Origin: Gammaproteobacteria bacterium | GTDB taxonomy: Bacteria; Pseudomonadota; Gammaproteobacteria; Steroidobacterales; Steroidobacteraceae | Direction: 5' to 3' | Length of the DNA: 5,501 nt | NCBI GenBank assembly: GCA_028293775.1 | Contig: JAQGOD010000196.1 | Location: 1-5,501, forward strand | Shown: one piece after another, positions 1 through 5,328 of the stretch | Layout: each line of letters starts with the position of its first letter | How positions within the stretch are numbered: position 1 is the first letter of the stretch | Translations under genes and position numbers: made by a program | The notes under the pieces: model-generated | What the model was told of the DNA's origin: nothing | The model's input: the letters and a program-made list of their open reading frames with translations, nothing else | Database searches by the model: none

Positions 1-129
1 CGCGCTGCGCACCGACTGCTCAAATGGGTTGACCGACTGACTTGCATTGGCGACGACCACCATAGCCAAAAGGCAACGCGGCCGATGTCGCTTGTGTAGT
101 TGGGAAGGCTGTCGGAATAAGCCTACGAG
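1..129. other. left-edge region with no recognisable gene
   Basis: I find no coding region, RNA gene or clear terminator here on either strand. It lies immediately downstream of the minus-strand half-ferritin gene, so it would hold that transcript's 3' end. The only pattern seen is the 8-bp direct repeat ACCGACTG at 11-18 and 32-39, with starts 21 bp apart. That is too short to interpret. Confidence 0.5.
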
Positions 130-375
130 TTAGCTAGCTTCCTTGGTGATGTTGCCGAATCGCTGAATCAACGAAGACAGTATTTCCGCATGTTCCTCTT
201 CGACGGCGAGAGCAACCCGGGCGAGGCGAAGCGATGCCTCGCCATGGTTGCCGCTAACTTCCGCAATTTGGCGGTATGCATCAATGGCAAAGCGCTGCGC
301 GACGAGATTTCGTGCCAACGCACGGCGAAATCCTTCCGGCTGCGTAGCAGCCTCCACGTCGAGGTTCAGCCCCAT
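130..375 (-). CDS. small ferritin-like protein (bacterioferritin/Dps-type, C-terminal half only)
   Basis: The 81-residue product matches only the second helix pair (C and D) of a ferritin-like four-helix bundle. Helix C runs about residues 15-42 (core NLVAQRFAIDAYRQIAEV) and helix D about 47-72, with the metal-binding E-x-x-H pattern in AVEEEHAEIL (E59, H62). In bacterioferritin the two halves each give ligands to a di-iron site. Here the helix-C glutamate position (as in ALERxAI of homologues) appears to be Q27. Full-length relatives have about 150-170 residues, and no helix A/B partner is visible in the 134 bp between this gene and the next gene upstream. I chose ATG at 375 because GGAG lies 6 nt before it; a TTG at 387 would add four residues but would overlap that site. 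It could be a genuine two-helix protein that dimerises into a bundle, as encapsulated ferritins do, or a decayed remnant. The ferritin-like fold is fairly likely; iron storage as a function is unproven. Confidence 0.6.
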   Translation of the reverse strand: MGLNLDVEAATQPEGFRRALARNLVAQRFAIDAYRQIAEVSGNHGEASLRLARVALAVEEEHAEILSSLIQRFGNITKEAS

Positions 376-381
376 GCGAAA

Positions 382-385
382 CTCC
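382..385 (-). promoter_or_regulatory. Shine-Dalgarno GGAG deciding the half-ferritin start
   Basis: On the minus strand GGAG is followed by six bases (TTTCGC) and then ATG at 375. The alternative TTG codon at 387-385 overlaps the motif itself, so the ATG start is preferred. Confidence 0.6.
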
Positions 386-485
386 AATAAGTACAGCCGG
401 GAAAATCACCGGGGTCATTAAATCTTGCGCTCGCCGCCTACGGCAGTGGGAGTGATTCGCATCCGCTCGTAGGAATTTGCCTGAC

Positions 486-503
486 AGGGGAACACGAACC
501 CCT
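486..503 (-). repeat. short inverted repeat just downstream of the AsmA-family gene
   Basis: AGGGG and CCCCT can pair across an 8-nt loop, starting 7 nt past the AsmA-family stop codon on the minus strand. The place fits a transcription terminator between that gene and the half-ferritin gene. The stem is only 5 bp and no T-run follows, so it is at best a weak intrinsic terminator and may be chance. Confidence 0.25.
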
Positions 504-509
504 CGGAGC

Positions 510-2570
510 CTACTCGTGGCTGGGCAGATTCTTGCCTTGCTGGGCTTGTGCCAGGAGGGCTGCGCAATTGGCATCTTTGGCAAGGCCGCCATCCACAAAG
601 GCCAAAACCGCGGCCACCGGCGTCAACAGGGCACCCAGGGCCACGGCCCCGCCGGTTTGTGCCGCCAACTTTCCCGGGTCCACGCCAATTTTTGGTTGCA
701 AGAGCGACCCGCGCAACGTGATTGGAGTACGTAAACGCAGCAGCCGTACCTGCTTGGGTTCGCCGCGCAAGGACAGATTCAACGCCTCAGTGGCTAGATT
801 GATGTTGCCTTGACCTGTTACCAGCACGTGGGTCGTGTCTATGACCAGCGTTGTCGCCTTCAAATCACCGCCGTCCGCCTTGAAGCTGACAACTCCACAG
901 CGCAACTCCGTGTTCTGCTCGTTTTTCGCCAGGATGAGACCGAGTCCTCGGGCCAAATTGATGCCCATCAACTCTGCAAAGGCCTCCCGCATTTCCCCTT
1001 TGGGAATCACCAACGTGACGTCTCCGTCTGCCGTCGCGGCTGTCTTGTGCACAGAACTGCCCGAGCCCCGTAGTTTGATTCGCCCCAAGAGCTGCCCCTC
1101 GAGCGGTGCCACATTGCTCGATTTCGGCTTGAACTGCGCGAGATCCACATTTGTCAATTTCATATCGACGCTCGTCACCGGCGTCGGACCTTGCGCATCG
1201 ACGGCGAAGTTACCGGAAACATCACCTTGCGCCAGCTGGAAGTCGAGGGGATTGACCGTGATCTTTCCGTTGTCAAGATTCAAGTGGAAGCGCACCTTTT
1301 TCATCGGCATCTTCGTGGTCATGACCGATGCGGCATCGAATTGCACGTCGGCATCCATGCCGCGCACCCGTTGAACTTGCAGGTCAGCATCCGGAAGGAG
1401 CAGCTTTGGGGGGGAGGCGGCGGGCGGAGCTGCGGCCGGCGCACCGGGAGGTCGCGCCAGCGTATCGGATTTGCGCTCGGGGGTTGCTTGAGATCCCAAC
1501 GGAGCCGCCAAATCCGCAAGGTTCAGTTGCTTCGAGATCAGCGCTGCTGTTAGTTTCGGTCGTTCTCGCCCCGTATCGATGCCTAATTTTCCCGACACAT
1601 CGCTGCTGCCCAATTTGCCTTGGAAATCGTCGATGCGGAATTTGAGGGCGTCGCGAATCAATGTGCCGGACACATCATAGGGAGGTGTATTCGGCAGAGC
1701 CAGGCCGGTCAGATAATACACATCCGCCAAGTCGCTACCGGAGAGATGAAATGTTGCTTGCAGCGCGCCCATATCGAACGGATGCGAAATCGTGGCATGA
1801 GCATTGAGCTTGATGTCCGCTGCGGTCACGGCGGCTTCGAAGCCGTACGGCTTGCTGGGTTGAACACCGATCAAAGGCTCGCCATCCAACTTAAGCTCGA
1901 AGGGTTTGGCATTCAATGTGCCCGAGCCGCGCAGCTTCAACGCGTGGTTGTCAGCGCTATCCGCCTGGGTTTCCTGCACCGAGACTTGACCATTGAACGT
2001 CAATTTGCGGATACGATCACTGGCTGTAAGGGATCCATTCGTCAGACTCAGTTGCTGTATGACGGGAAGATGCAGCGGTGCTGAACCGGCTTTCGAGGAC
2101 TTCGGCGCGCCGGCACCGGAAAAATCCCAGTTGGCGCGTCCGGACGCATCGCGCTCGAAGTCGATGCCCGGCGAGTCAATCTCCACGCGTGGAAAAATCA
2201 AATGAAACCCGAGCAATGCCTTGAGACTCACGGTTGCTTCAAATCGCTTGACCTTCAGCATATCCTTTGGCTTGGCCCATGGCGCATTGCTGAGAGCAAA
2301 GCCTTCGACAACCAAAGAGGGGTTGAGCGAGAATAAGTGAAGTTTCACGTCGCCCTCGATGCTCGCCGAGCGGCCGGTCGCGTGCGAAGCCTCTCGGATG
2401 ATGAGCCAGCGCCAAAAGCTGGAAGGTGCAAGCGCTACGCCGGCGATGATCAGCACCAAGAGCAACCCGATCGCAACAACGATACGTCCAACCACCTTGC
2501 CCGTCGTCGGAGGCGGGGATTTTTGCACGGTAGGAGCGGTTGCGGTTCTCTCGCCGGTTTCGGTCGTCAC
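510..2570 (-). CDS. AsmA family protein (inner-membrane-anchored, periplasmic)
   Basis: The product is 686 residues. A short cytoplasmic tail (1-27) precedes one transmembrane helix at about 28-48 (VVGRIVVAIGLLLVLIIAGV), leaving the rest in the periplasm. The AsmA N-terminal region follows: GRSASIEGDV near 66-75, then the family-typical LSNAPWAKPKDMLKVKRFE near 93-111. A Pro/Ala-rich linker at about 370-390 separates it from the C-terminal AsmA region. The end shows the usual G-x-I-x-L-x-x-E-x-L-x-L pattern near 588-601 and the LLTPVAAVLAFVDGG...DANCAALL tail near 648-673 with a conserved Cys (669). AsmA-like proteins form long beta-groove structures and are linked to envelope lipid transport and outer-membrane homeostasis; the exact role here is unknown. 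The length is normal for AsmA proteins of the YhjG type. The start is GTG, preceded by AAGGTG; the overlapping ATG is followed at once by TGA. The gene is 112 bp downstream of the peptidase gene on the same strand, so co-transcription is possible. Confidence 0.9.
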   Translation of the reverse strand: MTTETGERTATAPTVQKSPPPTTGKVVGRIVVAIGLLLVLIIAGVALAPSSFWRWLIIREASHATGRSASIEGDVKLHLFSLNPSLVVEGFALSNAPWAKPKDMLKVKRFEATVSLKALLGFHLIFPRVEIDSPGIDFERDASGRANWDFSGAGAPKSSKAGSAPLHLPVIQQLSLTNGSLTASDRIRKLTFNGQVSVQETQADSADNHALKLRGSGTLNAKPFELKLDGEPLIGVQPSKPYGFEAAVTAADIKLNAHATISHPFDMGALQATFHLSGSDLADVYYLTGLALPNTPPYDVSGTLIRDALKFRIDDFQGKLGSSDVSGKLGIDTGRERPKLTAALISKQLNLADLAAPLGSQATPERKSDTLARPPGAPAAAPPAASPPKLLLPDADLQVQRVRGMDADVQFDAASVMTTKMPMKKVRFHLNLDNGKITVNPLDFQLAQGDVSGNFAVDAQGPTPVTSVDMKLTNVDLAQFKPKSSNVAPLEGQLLGRIKLRGSGSSVHKTAATADGDVTLVIPKGEMREAFAELMGINLARGLGLILAKNEQNTELRCGVVSFKADGGDLKATTLVIDTTHVLVTGQGNINLATEALNLSLRGEPKQVRLLRLRTPITLRGSLLQPKIGVDPGKLAAQTGGAVALGALLTPVAAVLAFVDGGLAKDANCAALLAQAQQGKNLPSHE

Positions 2571-2574
2571 ATAT

Positions 2575-2580
2575 CACCTT
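2575..2580 (-). promoter_or_regulatory. Shine-Dalgarno AAGGTG for the GTG start of the AsmA-family gene
   Basis: AAGGTG lies 4 nt before the GTG at 2570 on the minus strand. This supports GTG as the initiator, because the neighbouring ATG (2572) reads straight into TGA. Confidence 0.5.
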
Positions 2581-2586
2581 GCGTAT

Positions 2587-2610
2587 GCGCGCACCCTACC
2601 GTGCAGGCGC
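2587..2610 (-). repeat. GC-rich hairpin in the leader before the AsmA-family gene
   Basis: GCGCGCAC can pair with GTGC plus GCGC around a 6-nt loop (CCTACC), with a two-base bulge (AG) on one side. That gives up to 8 paired positions. It ends 7 nt upstream of the ribosome binding site, within the 112-bp gap after the peptidase gene. It could affect readthrough or translation of the downstream gene. There is no T-run, so it does not look like an intrinsic terminator. GC-rich sequence makes such pairings common by chance. Confidence 0.3.
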
Positions 2611-2682
2611 AACTCCCGTTGTCACCCGCGCGCCCTCAACCCGCGTAAGAAATCACCGAGCTTTCAAAACCGCGCTTGCAAA

Positions 2683-3930
2683 TTAGGGCCGCGGGCCTGC
2701 GCCGCTTTCCATGAGCAGCCGGGTGAACAGATAGAGCCGCGGCGTAACGCTGTTGAGGTCGATCCATTCATGATCGGTGTGAAAATCGCCGCCGACGAAA
2801 CCCAGACCATCGAGTGCAGGGGTTCCTTCCGACATGGCGAGTGCCGATTCGGAAGCACCTCCGTTGCCGGATAATTCGACCGTTTTGCCGAGTTCGGCGT
2901 AGATCGCGCGTGCGCGGGCGGCGAGGGCATCGATTTGCGCGTTTTCGGTGAGCGGCGGAAAAGAAGGATCGTGAGAAATAACCACGGTGGTGTCCGGAAT
3001 CTGGGTTGTGTGGCTGCCGGCCTCTAATCGAGCGAGCACCGCGTCCAATTCCTCCGCTTTGCGGTATCGAACATTGAGTATCGCTTCGGCGAAGTCGGGA
3101 ATGATGTTCGGCCGTTCGCCCGCGTGCACAACGGTTAAATTGACCGTGACACCGTTGCCGGAAAGCGGGAATGCGCCTTGAAGTGCCTCCAGTTGATGCA
3201 TCAACTCAACCGCGGCGTTTCGTCCATCCTGTGGAGCCATTCCTGCGTGGGCCGCGCGCCCCTTGACTTGGATGCGAACGTTCGCCGAGCCCTTGCGCCA
3301 CACCGTCAACGCATCCGGCGGATCGCCAGGCTCCATGTTGAATTCCACATCATGCTCGCGCGCCAGGCGCCTTATCAGCTTGGTCGAACCAGGCGACCCG
3401 CGTTCTTCGCTATCGTCGAGCAACAAAGTGATGGTCCGGAATTTCTTAAAGCCCAAATCGTGCAAGATCTTCAGCGCGGTGAACGCGCTGACTACGCCGG
3501 CTTTTTCATCGCCTACGCCAGGACCGTAGGCGCGACCTTTGTCTTGGCTGAACGGGCGCGCCGCCGCAGTGCCAGGCCCAAAAACCGTGTCGATATGCGC
3601 GACGATGAGGATTCTGCCCTTGCCGGACCCGTGGAAAACGGCAACCAAGTTATCCGGCAGCCCCGAAGTCTCAGCGGGCTCCGTTCTCACCTCGGCGTCC
3701 AGTTCCTTGAGCTTAGCGGAAAGCACCGCCTCGACTTTCGCCCCGCCTTCCACATCTCCTGTTCCGGAATCGATGTTGACGATCTCTTTCAGAAGGTCCA
3801 ACGCCGCGCTGCGATTCGCTTCTACCGCTTGATACACTTTTTCATTTCGCGCTGCGGCAAGCGCGTTGCCCTCCACAACGACGGCCAACATGATGGCCGC
3901 TGCGAGCGCTACGAGTTGTCCCCAAGGCAT
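2683..3930 (-). CDS. secreted M20 zinc carboxypeptidase, carboxypeptidase G2 / glutamate carboxypeptidase type
   Basis: The product has 415 residues, the same length as the Pseudomonas carboxypeptidase G2 precursor as I recall it. It begins with a hydrophobic export segment (residues 6-19) and a plausible cleavage site after ALA (near 25), though its n-region lacks Lys or Arg. The di-zinc site is complete: H112 and D114 (AHIDTV), D141 (GVGDEKAG), the general base E175 with E176 (DSEERGS), E200 (NMEPGD) and H384 (DFHTDHEW). The dimerisation domain carries H228 (GRAAHAG), N275 (ERPNIIPD) and R288 (NVRYR), the family's substrate-carboxylate contacts. This enzyme class hydrolyses C-terminal glutamate from N-acylated substrates such as folates or peptides. 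The usual GG-x-S/T-D motif reads GGASES (357-362), an Asp-to-Glu change. ATG at 3930 has AGGAG 6 nt upstream; an upstream reading start at 4092 would add 54 residues without a signal and overlap the divergent gene. The family is certain; the preferred substrate is inferred. Confidence 0.93.
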   Translation of the reverse strand: MPWGQLVALAAAIMLAVVVEGNALAAARNEKVYQAVEANRSAALDLLKEIVNIDSGTGDVEGGAKVEAVLSAKLKELDAEVRTEPAETSGLPDNLVAVFHGSGKGRILIVAHIDTVFGPGTAAARPFSQDKGRAYGPGVGDEKAGVVSAFTALKILHDLGFKKFRTITLLLDDSEERGSPGSTKLIRRLAREHDVEFNMEPGDPPDALTVWRKGSANVRIQVKGRAAHAGMAPQDGRNAAVELMHQLEALQGAFPLSGNGVTVNLTVVHAGERPNIIPDFAEAILNVRYRKAEELDAVLARLEAGSHTTQIPDTTVVISHDPSFPPLTENAQIDALAARARAIYAELGKTVELSGNGGASESALAMSEGTPALDGLGFVGGDFHTDHEWIDLNSVTPRLYLFTRLLMESGAGPRP

Positions 3931-3936
3931 GCTCTT

Positions 3937-3941
3937 CTCCT
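3937..3941 (-). promoter_or_regulatory. Shine-Dalgarno AGGAG deciding the peptidase start
   Basis: AGGAG lies exactly 6 nt before the ATG at 3930 on the minus strand. It sits directly ahead of a hydrophobic signal-like N-terminus, so the 415-residue form is preferred over longer readings. Confidence 0.8.
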
Positions 3942-3995
3942 GATCGAGGTTTTTTGGGCACGTTAGCACGCGCCGATCCTCGAGGGCCCGCAATT

Positions 3996-4026
3996 TTGCC
4001 TGCGGCCTGTGTTTCCTGTTTACAAT
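3996..4026 (+). promoter_or_regulatory. candidate sigma-70 promoter for the FAD oxidoreductase gene
   Basis: TACAAT at 4021-4026 differs from the TATAAT -10 consensus at one base. TTGCCT at 3996-4001 is an imperfect -35 box, with a 19-bp spacer that is longer than the ideal 17. Transcription would start about 30 nt before the coding region. The -10 box is good, but the long spacer makes this only a candidate. Confidence 0.35.
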
Positions 4027-4054
4027 CCGCACTGGCATCAATGTGGTGACTGAC

Positions 4055-4059
4055 AGGAG
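4055..4059 (+). promoter_or_regulatory. Shine-Dalgarno AGGAG deciding the oxidoreductase start
   Basis: AGGAG is followed by six bases (TGATGA) and then ATG at 4066. The start places a twin-arginine signal at the very N-terminus. Confidence 0.8.
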
Positions 4060-4065
4060 TGATGA

Positions 4066-5250
4066 ATGCGGGAGGCAATCGGACGCCGTCAATTATTAGC
4101 CGGCGCCGGAACTGCGTTGCTGCTCGGCGGACTCGAGGGCTGTGCCGGCGCTTTGGGCACGCAGCGTTCGAAGATGGAACCTTCCTTGCGTCTTACGCCT
4201 GTGCGCGCAGGCACGGACCGCATTACCCGCATAACCGTATGCACCCGTCCGTTTCGCGCGCAAGGGCCTCGGCTCGATACCGAAACCGTGGGTTCAAAAT
4301 TCATCGTCCATAATTACGGTCACGGCGGCAGCGGCTGGTCGCTGTCATGGGGCTCAAGCGCGATCGCGGTGCGCAAAGCGATGGAGAGCGGCGAGAGAGA
4401 CATCGCGGTCGTTGGGTGCGGGGCCTTGGGCTTGACCTCGGCGCTCCTGGCGCAGCGCAACGGCGCTCGGGTTACCATCTATGCCAAGGAGTTGCCGCCG
4501 AACGTGCGATCATCTCTGGCGACGGGGATTTGGAGCCCGGACTCAAGAATATGCCTCGAGCAACACGCCACTCCCGCGTTCAGGCAATCCTGGTCGGACA
4601 TGGCGCGGACTTCCTATCAGGTTTATCAAAATTTCCTCGGTCTTCCGGGTACGCCTGTCGAGTACATCGATACTTACTATGTGTCGGATGCGCCGCCATC
4701 CGCACGCGGCCGCCGCGCACCCGATACTCGGCCGCCTTTCGCGGAGCTGCAGCGGGAATTAATCGGCGATCTGATACCTCAGAGCACCGACTTCGCGCCC
4801 GGCAGCCATTCATTGGGCTCTCGGTACCTGCGCAGAAACTCGCTCATGATGTTCAATCTCTCGGCATACACGCGAGTGCTGACGGGCGACTTCATTGCCA
4901 ATGGTGGAAAGATCGAGATCGCCGAATTCCACACGCCCGATGATTTCAGAAAATTGCGGGAAAAAACGCTGATCAATGCCACGGGCTTCGGTGCGCGCGC
5001 CTTGTTCGGGGATCAGACGGTAATCCCGGTCCGCGGGCAGTTAGCCCGCGCGATTCCCCAGGCGGATGTTGACTACGGTCTCTTTTATAAAGGCGTTTCC
5101 TTTGTACCGCGACGGGATGGCTTGGTGTTCCAGGCAGTCGGGGAGAGCGATTACTACGGTTTCGATGACGATACCGCTGTGCCGGACCGGGCCGAAGCGG
5201 ACCGCGCGGTCACTACCATTGCCCGGTTGTTCGAGCGGCCCAACACCTAG
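4066..5250 (+). CDS. Tat-exported FAD-dependent oxidoreductase of the D-amino-acid oxidase family, permuted
   Basis: The product has 394 residues. It opens with a twin-arginine signal (GRRQLL at 6-11, then a hydrophobic stretch to about 22) and Cys26 in LEGC, a possible but imperfect lipobox. An FAD enzyme exported folded by Tat fits a periplasmic or membrane-tethered location. The DAO family oxidises D-amino acids, glycine or related amines to imino acids with transfer to oxygen. Motifs in order: R61-P62-F63-R64 (the substrate-carboxylate Arg segment of DAO), HNYGHGG at 82-88 followed by LSWG, the FAD-binding GCGALG at 117-122, ATGIWSP at 152-158, NATGFGARALFGD at 304-316 and PVRGQL at 321-326. 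In ordinary DAOs the first two motifs are at the C-terminus; here they precede the Rossmann fold, and the protein ends where they would begin. Y341 aligns with DAO Tyr224, while the Tyr228 position appears to be S345, so the substrate may differ. The gene is divergent from the peptidase gene. The family is certain; the substrate is unknown. Confidence 0.88.
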   Translation: MREAIGRRQLLAGAGTALLLGGLEGCAGALGTQRSKMEPSLRLTPVRAGTDRITRITVCTRPFRAQGPRLDTETVGSKFIVHNYGHGGSGWSLSWGSSAIAVRKAMESGERDIAVVGCGALGLTSALLAQRNGARVTIYAKELPPNVRSSLATGIWSPDSRICLEQHATPAFRQSWSDMARTSYQVYQNFLGLPGTPVEYIDTYYVSDAPPSARGRRAPDTRPPFAELQRELIGDLIPQSTDFAPGSHSLGSRYLRRNSLMMFNLSAYTRVLTGDFIANGGKIEIAEFHTPDDFRKLREKTLINATGFGARALFGDQTVIPVRGQLARAIPQADVDYGLFYKGVSFVPRRDGLVFQAVGESDYYGFDDDTAVPDRAEADRAVTTIARLFERPNT

Positions 5251-5328
5251 GAGCCTGTATTTAAACCTTTGGGGTTCAGCTTCCCTCTAAGCAGGGGAAT
5301 GATTCACACTCTCCATCGAGTTCTAGCC
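5251..5328 (+). promoter_or_regulatory. leader between the oxidoreductase and the sigma factor gene
   Basis: This 78-bp gap stays open in the same frame as both flanking genes. It contains a weak inverted repeat, TTCCC (5281-5285) with GGGAA (5295-5299), and the palindromic core GAATGATTC (5297-5305). GGGAAT at 5295-5300 followed 16 nt later by CGAGTT resembles the general layout of an ECF-type promoter (GGAA-like -35 box), as expected if the sigma factor drives its own gene. A Fur-like site is an alternative reading. Neither is established. Confidence 0.3.

Larger units (their letters stand above)
3931..4065. promoter_or_regulatory. divergent intergenic promoter region between peptidase and oxidoreductase genes
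   Basis: These 135 bp separate two genes transcribed away from each other, so they must contain both promoters and both leaders. The arrangement suggests one regulator could control both genes. I find no convincing operator palindrome longer than restriction-site size (GGGCCC and CTCGAG occur near 3979-3989), and no convincing promoter for the minus-strand gene. Confidence 0.6.

Noticed and set aside
11..39. Direct repeat ACCGACTG at 11-18 and 32-39, starts 21 bp apart
   Set aside because: The match is only 8 bp and the flanks differ. The spacing of about two helical turns is suggestive of an operator, but no gene start is nearby to give it meaning.
433..444. Small hairpin GCCG-CCTA-CGGC in the gap upstream of the half-ferritin
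   Set aside because: A 4-bp stem in GC-rich DNA is expected by chance and there is no T-run.
835..1374. A 179-codon plus-strand open frame opposite the AsmA-family gene
   Set aside because: It lies wholly antisense to a clear AsmA-family coding region. Its translation is rich in Ser, Arg, Pro and Cys without any recognisable domain, as expected from the reverse strand of a GC-rich gene.
3178..3966. A 262-codon plus-strand open frame opposite the peptidase gene
   Set aside because: It is antisense to the conserved M20 catalytic region and its translation shows no domain or signal. The minus-strand reading has every catalytic residue.
3928..4092. A 54-residue N-terminal extension of the peptidase starting near 4092
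   Set aside because: It would overlap the start of the divergent oxidoreductase gene, has no ribosome binding site comparable to AGGAG at 3937-3941, and would bury the signal-like hydrophobic segment inside the protein.
4347..4943. A 198-codon plus-strand open frame inside the oxidoreductase gene
   Set aside because: It is an out-of-frame reading of the DAO-family coding sequence with Arg/Gly/His-rich low-information translation and no ribosome binding site of note.
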